Shown: piece by piece, positions 1 to 4,838 of the stretch
Layout of the letters: each line of letters opens with the position of its first letter
Position numbering within the stretch: position 1 is the stretch's first letter
NCBI GenBank assembly: GCA_031258615.1
Contig: JAIRMP010000042.1
Coordinates: 1-5,526 of the forward strand
Direction of reading: 5' to 3'
Length of the DNA stretch: 5,526 nucleotides
DNA from: Spirochaetaceae bacterium
Lineage (GTDB): Bacteria; Spirochaetota; Spirochaetia; Treponematales; Breznakiellaceae
Translations under genes and position numbers: made by a program
Notes under the pieces: model-generated
The model's database searches: none
Told to the model about the DNA's origin: nothing
What the model saw: the letters and a program-made list of their open reading frames with translations, nothing else

Positions 1-1
1 G

Positions 2-1534
2 CTGACGATCAACGGCAACGCCACCGCGCCGAGTGCGGCGAAGGTTTTCGGCATCAAGGACGTTGTTATCAACAAGAGCACTGTGAATGCTGACACCGTC
101 ATCGCGACGCTGACTGACGCCGCTAAGGTGGACGTTTCCAAAGCCACGATCACTTATGGGGGTAGCGGCACGGTGGAGGTAACGCTGCCCGCCGCCGTGT
201 CCAGCCCCACATTCAAGGTAACTAGCGACGGGGCCGTGCTGAAGGTCGGCGCGACGACTACCACGGTGAACGCCCACGTTACGGCCAACAACGGCTATGT
301 CGAGTTCGCGGGCGCGGTTACGCAGGCGACGATCACCGGCAGCGGCAGGGTGCGGTTTAAGAACGGTTCGACTGCCACTGGGTTTACCACTGCCGCGAGC
401 ACCATTACGGCCAGCGTCATTGACTTCCCCAACGGGTTCACCACCTCTCAGTACGGGCCGCTGACGCTTTCAGGCGATGTCCTCATTCCCGCTACGAAGA
501 CCATCACCTTTGGTCATGAGGACGGAACGCTGACGCTGGAGGAGGGGACGGTTGTCAAAACCGCCGCCGGCGTCGATCCCTTGCTTACGGCGGCGGGTAA
601 TGTGGTGATAACGCCCGTTGCCACCGCGGTGCTGACGGTTGCGGCCGGCGGGCTCGATGTGAGCACGGCGGGCGTTGCGTTTGGCGGCGACGTGGTGTTC
701 GGGGGCGACCTGACGCTGACGGCGCAACCCGCGACCTTCGGCGGCACGGCGTACTTTGCGGACACCAAGAAGATCACGCTGACGGCTGCGGAGAGCGTCA
801 TCACGCTAACGGCGAACACCGGGGCGCTCGTGGCCGGGGCGCCGGGCGCGAATCCGTGGGTGTACGACGCGGTGTTGCAGGCGGGTGAGTCGAACGCGGT
901 TCTCACGCCCGGCGCGTCGGTAGACCTCACGTTTAGCGCAGGCGGCAGCCGCGGCATTGAGCAGGGCGCGACAACAGCGGCCCTCGTGCTGAGCGGCGAT
1001 GCGCACATAACAAGCGGCGCAACCTACACGGTGGCGGCGGGTGAGAGCGCGGCCAACATCCTCAAGGTGGCGGCGGAGAGCCTTCTCACGCTGGGTTCGG
1101 GCGCTCTGGAAGGCCAGGGCTCCACGTTTGAAACGGCCAAGGCGTCCATCGTGCTGACGGGCCACGCCAGCCATGTGGGCACGCTGGTTCTGGTGACCAA
1201 AACCGCCTCTGGAGCAGCGGGCGGCGGCGGGAAGCTCGTGCTCGTGGGCGGCGGTACCGCTCTTGGATCAAGCGGCGATATACAGCCCGCCCAAACCGTT
1301 ACGGCGGCCAACCTCACCGCGACGGGCCCGACGGATGGCGGCTCGGCGTTCACCTTTGCGGGCAGTTCGGAGAACCTTAGCAGCATTACCAGTATCAGTA
1401 CGAGCCCGCAAGGCTTTAAGAGCATTGAGGCGGCGACTATTGATTCGGGCACTAGCGGCACAGTTACCTTCGTGGGCGGGACTTCCGGCACGGCGACGCT
1501 GGACAAGGCCGCTACACTACAGTCGGGGAGCTAA
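2..1534 (+). CDS. Repetitive beta-solenoid-like surface protein, 3' end (5' truncated by window)
   Basis: The frame is open from base 2 to the TAA at 1532-1534 (510 codons) with no stop, so the gene begins outside the window; the in-frame GTG at 83 is only an internal codon. The protein is rich in Thr, Ala, Gly, Val and Ser, has one Trp, no Cys and no Met codon. It alternates short beta-prone stretches (ITLT, VVFGGDLTLTA, LVLSGDAHIT) with Gly/Ala/Asn turns, as in parallel beta-helix adhesins and secreted filamentous proteins. Neither an autotransporter beta-barrel nor a membrane anchor or sorting motif is visible at the C-terminus, which ends ATLQSGS. I do not recognise a named family. A surface or exported role is inferred from composition only. 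Base composition is GC-rich compared with the radical SAM gene to the right. Long antisense ORFs over it reflect that codon bias. Confidence 0.8.
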   Translation: MTINGNATAPSAAKVFGIKDVVINKSTVNADTVIATLTDAAKVDVSKATITYGGSGTVEVTLPAAVSSPTFKVTSDGAVLKVGATTTTVNAHVTANNGYVEFAGAVTQATITGSGRVRFKNGSTATGFTTAASTITASVIDFPNGFTTSQYGPLTLSGDVLIPATKTITFGHEDGTLTLEEGTVVKTAAGVDPLLTAAGNVVITPVATAVLTVAAGGLDVSTAGVAFGGDVVFGGDLTLTAQPATFGGTAYFADTKKITLTAAESVITLTANTGALVAGAPGANPWVYDAVLQAGESNAVLTPGASVDLTFSAGGSRGIEQGATTAALVLSGDAHITSGATYTVAAGESAANILKVAAESLLTLGSGALEGQGSTFETAKASIVLTGHASHVGTLVLVTKTASGAAGGGGKLVLVGGGTALGSSGDIQPAQTVTAANLTATGPTDGGSAFTFAGSSENLSSITSISTSPQGFKSIEAATIDSGTSGTVTFVGGTSGTATLDKAATLQSGS

Positions 1535-1548
1535 CGCGGAACGCGCGG

Positions 1549-1570
1549 CCCGGCGCACATAGCAGCCGGG
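1549..1570 (+). repeat. Hairpin after the first gene, copy 1 of a stop-proximal repeat
   Basis: CCCGGC (1549-1554) pairs with GCCGGG (1565-1570) around a 10-nt loop, 14 bases after the stop codon. No T-run follows, so an intrinsic terminator is not well supported. Nearly the same sequence recurs at 2035-2055, also just after a stop codon (18 of 21 bases identical). Confidence 0.5.
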
Positions 1571-1577
1571 GCAAACA

Positions 1578-1598
1578 AAGCGGGGCGTAGCCCCGCTT
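1578..1598 (+). repeat. Perfect 9-bp hairpin with GTA loop
   Basis: AAGCGGGGC (1578-1586) and GCCCCGCTT (1590-1598) form a perfect stem closed by GTA. It is of the same build (stem ending in GC, 3-nt G-N-A loop) as hairpins at 2119-2137, 2935-2951 and 2968-2988. It lies between the first gene and the 121-residue gene. It could act as a weak terminator for the first gene, though only scattered T follows. Confidence 0.6.
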
Positions 1599-1612
1599 AT
1601 CAAAAGTATTTT

Positions 1613-1651
1613 CCCGGCGGGAGCCGGGGAATGCCCCCATGGGGCAAGGAG
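1613..1651 (+). promoter_or_regulatory. Two-hairpin leader with strong Shine-Dalgarno
   Basis: CCCGGC/GCCGGG (1613-1618 and 1623-1628, loop GGGA) is followed by TGCCCC-CAT-GGGGCA (1632-1646), whose last base begins the Shine-Dalgarno AAGGAG (1646-1651). Six T residues then lead to ATG 1658. The last 20 bases match 3268-3287 at 19 positions, so this is a shared leader. The hairpin holds the ribosome site just outside the stem. A role in translation control or mRNA stability is inferred. Confidence 0.6.
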
Positions 1652-1657
1652 TTTTTT

Positions 1658-2023
1658 ATGGCAAAGTACAACAAACCGGTGTTTGTCAACGAACAGATTG
1701 GCAATCCTAAAGTCAAAACCGCGAGCAAGTTTATCGCGTACAAGACATGGGACGATCCGAGCCTCTGGTTGGCGGAAGTCATCGACAACGGCAACGCGTT
1801 CTTTCACTGGCATCAGGGCGACCGCGCCCACGGCCACAAGGACAGCATTATCAACTACATCTCCGACGCGGGCGAAAAATGGACGGCAACCATCAAAGAT
1901 TTCGTCTATTTCCACTACCAAAACGGCGATAAGTCCAAAGGCCACAATGATGATGTCATCAAATACATCAGCGGCGACAACCAAGGCTATACCGGAAGTT
2001 TCGCCGAGTGGTTTGACGAATAA
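1658..2023 (+). CDS. 121-residue protein with a duplicated 29-residue motif, function unknown
   Basis: The ATG at 1658 is chosen because AAGGAG lies 6 bases upstream. The in-frame ATG at 1631 lies inside the leader hairpin and lacks a ribosome site. I do not recognise the family. The protein is hydrophilic, rich in Asp, Lys, Asn and aromatics, without Cys, signal peptide or membrane segment. Residues 47-75 and 83-111 align without gaps at 11 of 29 positions (36-residue spacing), sharing F-H, G-D, G-H-x-D and I-x-Y-I-S. Residues 11-46 may be a degenerate third unit. The regularly placed His/Asp residues could bind a ligand or metal, but nothing proves it. It follows the large repetitive gene on the same strand after a structured 120-bp spacer and meets the nuclease pseudogene convergently. 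Confidence 0.85.
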   Translation: MAKYNKPVFVNEQIGNPKVKTASKFIAYKTWDDPSLWLAEVIDNGNAFFHWHQGDRAHGHKDSIINYISDAGEKWTATIKDFVYFHYQNGDKSKGHNDDVIKYISGDNQGYTGSFAEWFDE

Positions 2024-2034
2024 CCGGCGTACCT

Positions 2035-2055
2035 CCCGGCGCACTTCACAGCCGG
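2035..2055 (+). repeat. Hairpin after the 121-residue gene, copy 2 of the stop-proximal repeat
   Basis: CCGGC (2036-2040) and GCCGG (2051-2055) form a 5-bp stem with a 10-nt loop, 12 bases after the stop. It matches 1549-1569 in all but three loop positions. An A-run, not a T-run, follows on the plus strand, so it is not a canonical terminator in that direction. Confidence 0.45.
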
Positions 2056-2068
2056 TAAAAAAGTCCTG

Positions 2069-2137
2069 AAGTTTGCGCAAAGCAAGCCGCTTCGCGGCTT
2101 GTGACGCAAACTCCGGAGACAAGCGCGGAGCGCTTGT
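2069..2137. repeat. Nested palindromic element, copy A (intergenic)
   Basis: Outer arms GTTTGCG (2071-2077) and CGCAAAC (2105-2111) enclose a perfect inner hairpin, CAAGCCGC-TTC-GCGGCTTG (2083-2101). TCCGGA then joins this to a second hairpin, ACAAGCGC-GGA-GCGCTTGT (2119-2137), ending one base before the stop codon of the convergent nuclease pseudogene. The scaffold matches copy B at 2921-2988 while the hairpin sequences vary. It lies between two converging genes and may act as a bidirectional terminator or mRNA end stabiliser, but the shared architecture suggests a dispersed repeat family. Confidence 0.7.
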
Positions 2138-2274
2138 TCAGCGTATGCCGCTGTTTTGCTGTTTGGGCAGTGAGGCTTCAAACATACTTTTTAGGTCATC
2201 CATTGATTTGGCCTGGCTGATAAGCTCGGAAAACATTTTCTCCGCGCTTTTTCTACCGTCTTCCCTGCCTTTTT

Positions 2275-2310
2275 CAATGCCTTTCTCAATGCCTTTCTCA
2301 ATGCCTTTCT
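2275..2310 (-). repeat. Three perfect 12-bp tandem repeats in the pseudogene tail
   Basis: CAATGCCTTTCT occurs three times head to tail (2275-2286, 2287-2298, 2299-2310), encoding E-K-G-I on the minus strand. The unit is a multiple of three, so copy number could change without loss of frame. Gly/Glu/Lys tandem tails of this type are usual in the Rpn family. Confidence 0.85.
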
Positions 2311-2804
2311 CCCAACCCTCTTCCCAACGCACCTGTAAAGCGTCATCCCAGTTCCATTCGGTCAGCAACATATTTTCTCTCTTCCGATCCGTGTTCTTTT
2401 AAGAAGCCGGCAAGTATGCCGTGCTCTATGCAGAAGTCCACCGCCAGCTTTACCGCCTTGTTCCTATCAAGTCCGGCAGCCTCGTTCCCCCGCGCATTAT
2501 TTACAAGTTCAGCGTAGCCGCTTAGCGTCGGGCTTCGCGCCTCTATTTCAGGGTTTATCCCCTTGTTGATGTTGTATACGGTTACTTCTACTTCCAACGC
2601 TATCTTATCATACCACCCTATTTCCTTGAACAGGTCGGATAATCTTAACACCTTGCTGGCGGGAAAATCCTCCTTTCCGGTATACAGCACTATGAACACG
2701 GGCCGGGGTATGCTCATCTTTCTGGTGGAGTACAGTTGTTTGTTGTCGATTATCTTTTCATAAAGCCGCGCTATGTACAGCAGCAGGCGGAGCGGCATAT
2801 TGGG

Positions 2805-2989
2805 GCAGGCCAGCCTGCACCAAACGTACGCCAATAGCTTAGGAGTCGTCCTTGCAAGCCGCTGAGCGTGAAAGAGAGCGGGTTACGAGTCGTCCTTGCG
2901 AGCGGCTTTACGAAGAGGGTGGAGTTTGCGGAGACAACCGCGGAGCGGTTGCGCAGCAAACTCCGGAGCTCAACGCGTAGCGTTGAGCC
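2805..2989. repeat. 185-bp palindrome-rich block replacing the nuclease catalytic segment
   Basis: The limits are set by where nuclease homology stops (2990) and resumes (2804). From left to right it holds a small palindrome GCAGGC-CA-GCCTGC (2805-2818), two direct copies of a 21-bp unit beginning GAGTCGTCCTTGC (2843-2863 and 2887-2907, two mismatches, 44-bp period), and nested palindrome copy B (2921-2988). It encodes no protein of its own and no transposase. One minus-strand frame stays open right through it, as with palindromic elements known to insert in Rickettsia genes. No target duplication is evident. Insertion with loss of native sequence is inferred. Confidence 0.65.
2921..2988. repeat. 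Nested palindromic element, copy B (inside the nuclease pseudogene)
   Basis: GGAGTTTGC (2921-2929) and GCAAACTCC (2956-2964) are perfect outer arms. The inner hairpin is CAACCGC-GGA-GCGGTTG (2935-2951). A second hairpin, GCTCAACGC-GTA-GCGTTGAGC (2968-2988), abuts the junction with intact nuclease sequence. Bases 2930-2951 match 2115-2136 of copy A except for 2938 (C for G) and 2948 (G for C), which pair with each other. Confidence 0.75.
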
Positions 2990-3188
2990 GTTGTCCAGGA
3001 TGAAGGATATGTCGTTGACCAGGCCCATGAAAAGCGCGTTTTGCAGGGTATTAATCTCGATGCCGTCTTTGTCCGTGAAGTTTGTGCCGTTAATCGCGTT
3101 GTACAGCTCCAAAAGGCGTTCCTTGTCGTTGAAAAGCAGCGTGAACACGCTGTCCTTGTATTTGCGGTTTACATCGTCCATAGCCGCC

Positions 3189-3217
3189 AGTATGTCCCGT
3201 TTCGGGTGGTTTATCAA
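3189..3217 (-). promoter_or_regulatory. Possible promoter of the nuclease pseudogene
   Basis: On the minus strand TTGATA (3217-3212) and CATACT (3194-3189) are 17 bp apart, matching the sigma-70 consensus at 5 and 4 of 6 positions. The -10 box ends 7 bases before the ATG at 3181, which would put the transcription start at or beside the start codon. No good Shine-Dalgarno is present. Confidence 0.35.
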
Positions 3218-3241
3218 GGCGGCCATTTGCCAGGCAGTGAA

Positions 3242-3287
3242 AGCCCAAGCCAGGAAACGGCTTGGGCTGCCCCTATGGGGCAAGGAG
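3242..3287 (+). promoter_or_regulatory. Hairpin pair and Shine-Dalgarno leader of the 30-codon ORF
   Basis: A perfect 10-bp inverted repeat, AGCCCAAGCC (3242-3251) and GGCTTGGGCT (3259-3268), has a 7-nt loop. It is followed at once by TGCCCC-TAT-GGGGCA (3268-3282) and AAGGAG (3282-3287), 5 bases before ATG 3293. The order of strong hairpin, TGCCCC hairpin and AAGGAG is the same as before ATG 1658. Confidence 0.6.
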
Positions 3288-3292
3288 CATTT

Positions 3293-3385
3293 ATGAAAGT
3301 TAAAGATTTAATCATAATAGACCGCGCGATGTACGCCGCCGCCCGCGCATTTTTGAATCCGTACATAGACCGGGTTCTGGTTTAA
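3293..3385 (+). CDS. 30-residue ORF with a strong ribosome binding site, unknown
   Basis: AAGGAG lies 5 bases before this ATG, which opens MKVKDLIIIDRAMYAAARAF and ends at TAA 3383-3385. The peptide is amphipathic and basic near its start, with no signal peptide and no convincing membrane span. I do not recognise it. The leader is nearly identical to that of the 121-residue gene, so it is probably translated. It may be a genuine small protein, or the 5' stub of a longer gene cut off when the unrelated sequence to the right was joined. It is divergent from the nuclease pseudogene. Confidence 0.5.
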   Translation: MKVKDLIIIDRAMYAAARAFLNPYIDRVLV

Positions 3386-3398
3386 GGCCGGCGGATAT

Positions 3399-3503
3399 GC
3401 CGCAAACAAGGTTGCGCAATACAGAGAAATATGTTCCTGAAAGATTATCACTGATGAACGGAAAAATATGCTCATAATGCCTTGACATGGTATAGTTTGC
3501 GGC
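3399..3503. repeat. 9-bp inverted repeat pair reaching into a promoter
   Basis: GCCGCAAAC (3399-3407) is the exact reverse complement of GTTTGCGGC (3495-3503). The right arm lies between the -35 and -10 boxes of the promoter at 3482-3510. The arms resemble the outer arms of nested palindrome copies A and B (GTTTGCG/CGCAAAC), so this could be a remnant or longer relative of that element, an operator, or chance. Confidence 0.4.
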
Positions 3504-3510
3504 GTACAAT
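3482..3510 (+). promoter_or_regulatory. Consensus-like sigma-70 promoter for the radical SAM locus
   Basis: TTGACA (3482-3487, perfect) and TACAAT (3505-3510, 5 of 6) are separated by 17 bp. Transcription should begin near 3516-3518, which is the ATG itself, so the mRNA would be leaderless. This agrees with the absence of a Shine-Dalgarno at a usable distance. Confidence 0.7.
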
Positions 3511-3515
3511 AGGCT

Positions 3516-4566
3516 ATGACTATCAATAAAGAAAAGAAGCCCTTAAACCTATTAATCCGTTGGGTTACATCCGGTATACACGGTATAACCGCGCTGAAAT
3601 TGGTATGGCAAGCTCACATATCCCCCCCCCCCCCCACATGCGCGGATACCTAAAGAGTCCCGGAAAGACCGTGCCAAAAAAGCCATTTATAAAAATGTCC
3701 TCCTTTTCTGGGCGAGGATATCCGCCGGTCAGCGCTTAAAGCGGAAAAAATTATTGCGTTTTGAGACGGATATTACCGATCACTGCAATTTAAACTGTGC
3801 CGGATGCAATCATTTTTCGCCCCTGGCGGAGGAGCGCTGTGTTGATGTGGACGCCTTTGAAAAGGATTTTGCCCGCTTATCGGAGCTGACCAAAAGAAAA
3901 ACCGAAAACATCGACCTCATGGGCGGGGAACCCTTGCTTCATCCCCGGCTTCCGGAATTACTGGTGATAGCCAGAAAATATTTTGACGGAACCATCAATA
4001 TTGTTACCAATGGTTTATTGCTGACAAGGATGCCGGATAGTTTTTGGAAAAGCTGCGGGGATAATAACATCACCGTAAAAGTTACCAGTTATCCGGTAAG
4101 GATAGACCGCCACGCCATACGGCAACTAGCCAAAAAACATAAGGTCCGCTTGAAGATCCGGCGGCAGATAAACAACGTCCACACCTGGTGCCGGCTGCCC
4201 AAAGATATTCAAGGCCGGCAGGACATCAACGAAAATTTCAAATTATGCGTTGTATCGAATTTCTGTATATTTTTGAGGGACGGTAAGTTAGCCACCTGCT
4301 GCCTGCCCTTAATCGCGGATCGGTTTAATAAATATTTCCATCAAAATATGCTCCGGACCGCGAAAAATGATTACGTTGACATCTATGGGGTAAAAAACAT
4401 CGGGGAAATCCTGGATTTTTTGTGTAAGCCGATACCCTTTTGCCGGTATTGCAAGATCAAGGACTGGGAAGTCGGCGTGGAATGGGGTGTTTCAAAGAAG
4501 CATATTGCCGAATGGATAGATACAGAATCCACACATGGAGACAACGAATCTACCCGTGTATGTTAG
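3516..4566 (+). CDS. Phase-variable radical SAM protein (OFF in this sequence: 14-C tract)
   Basis: The ATG at 3516 reads MTINKEKKPLNLLIRWV and enters a 14-C run (3622-3635). In this sequence it stops at TAA 3651-3653 after 45 codons. With 13 or 16 C it joins the frame that runs to the stop at 4566, giving about 349 residues at 13 C. That frame is open from 3598 and looks coding before its first possible start, a TTG at 3754. Numbered for 13 C, the radical SAM cluster motif C-x3-C-x2-C is Cys90, 94 and 97 (HCNLNCAGC), and GGEP at 136-139 is the SAM-binding motif. Cys225 or so, then further Cys up to FCRYC suggest an auxiliary Fe-S site. CNLNCAGCNHFSPLA and the WGVSKKHIAEWI tail recall radical SAM proteins in surface-polysaccharide clusters. 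The substrate is unknown. The gene is more AT-rich than the window's left part, suggesting transfer. Confidence 0.75.
3622..3635 (+). repeat. Poly-C tract of 14, contingency switch
   Basis: Fourteen uninterrupted C encode Pro codons about 106 bases after ATG 3516. The ATG frame and the radical SAM frame meet only if the tract loses one base or gains two. Homopolymeric C/G runs of this length are established slipped-strand switches in Campylobacter, Neisseria and Treponema pallidum. A sequencing or assembly length error must be excluded. Confidence 0.85.
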
Positions 4567-4640
4567 GTTATCGGGAAAATCAGATAGGGGGCCGGCTCGA
4601 TTCACGCGGGCAAGGCCTTTTGGGAACCAGCGGCCGCCAA

Positions 4641-4830
4641 TCAGAAACGGTAGAGTGGGGTAGAAAGGTAACGCTCGCCCGTATCGGGGATGATAGCAGG
4701 CACGGTTTTATCGGTTTTAAGCCTTTCGGCGACTCGAACCGCGGCGAGCGCCGCCGCCCTCTCCCATCAAGCCGCCCCCAAGCAAAGCCCCTGGGTCGCC
4801 CCTTCCCTCTTTACCATCTCTTTGGTATAA
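4641..4830 (-). pseudogene. cysK: 3' remnant of cysteine synthase (cysK)
   Basis: Reading leftward, the minus strand encodes TKEMVKREG (near 4825-4799), then a degraded stretch with an in-frame TGA (4767-4769), then AAALAAVRVAERLK and AIIPDTGERYLSTPLYRF with a stop at 4641-4643. KREG and PDTGERYLST are hallmark C-terminal segments of O-acetylserine sulfhydrylase, the PLP enzyme that makes cysteine from O-acetylserine and sulfide. Only about the last 60 of roughly 300 residues remain. The segment between KREG and AAALAAV is several residues too long for the usual G-I-S-S-G-A and is altered. All N-terminal parts, including the PLP lysine region, are absent. The homology ends at the start of the YidC-like gene on the opposite strand, so a rearrangement joined the two. 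Confidence 0.8.
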
Positions 4831-4831
4831 T
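4826..4831 (+). promoter_or_regulatory. Perfect -10 box (TATAAT) at the YidC-like start
   Basis: TATAAT lies 7 bases before ATG 4839 and 1 base before ATG 4833. The hexamer 17 bp upstream (TTCCCT, 4803-4808) is a poor -35. If used, it would give a leaderless mRNA beginning near 4838. It lies exactly where the cysK remnant ends. Chance occurrence is possible. Confidence 0.35.
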
Positions 4832-4838
4832 CATGGCA

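Larger units (their letters stand above)
2138..3181 (-). pseudogene. Rpn-family PD-(D/E)XK nuclease (putative transposase), broken
   Basis: Rpn proteins are PD-(D/E)XK DNA nucleases linked to recombination. The ATG at 3181 opens MDDVNRKYKDSVF, the usual family N-terminus, and 64 residues stay intact to FILDN (2990). A 185-bp palindrome-rich block (2805-2989) then takes the place of the segment that normally carries LVEHQS, part of the catalytic site. Homology resumes in another frame at PNMPLRLLLY (2804), continues through RPVFIVLYTGK and ends at a TGA (2343-2345). The C-terminal part (MLLTEWNWDDAL, from 2371) is in a third frame and runs through an EKGI repeat tail to the stop at 2138. With no catalytic E-x-Q and two frame changes it cannot encode a working nuclease. 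The family call is from memory of conserved segments and is strong; the missing length is estimated at about 13 codons. Confidence 0.85.

Noticed and set aside
470..1506. Several long minus-strand ORFs opposite the repetitive gene
   Set aside because: They have unlikely compositions (Pro/Arg/Ser-rich), overlap each other and follow from the GC-rich codon use of the plus-strand gene.
1631..1657. Upstream ATG giving a 130-residue form of the 121-residue protein
   Set aside because: The codons MPPWGKEFF are translations of the leader hairpin and Shine-Dalgarno; the ATG at 1658 is correctly spaced from AAGGAG.
1517..2122. 201-residue minus-strand ORF opposite the 121-residue gene
   Set aside because: It runs antisense through hairpins and an intergenic spacer, and the plus-strand gene has the ribosome site and the internal repeats.
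2843..2988. CRISPR-like array
   Set aside because: Only two imperfect direct repeats and nested hairpins, with no regular repeat-spacer series or cas genes.
2868..3385. Plus-strand ORFs over the nuclease N-terminus and the 30-codon ORF
   Set aside because: They are antisense to recognisable Rpn sequence and have no supporting start signal.
3308..3526. Minus-strand ORFs over the radical SAM promoter
   Set aside because: Low-quality composition, no ribosome site, and overlap with a strong plus-strand promoter.
3638..3740. ATG at 3638 just after the C tract as the start of the radical SAM gene
   Set aside because: It is in the wrong frame and stops at 3738, before the CxxxCxxC motif.
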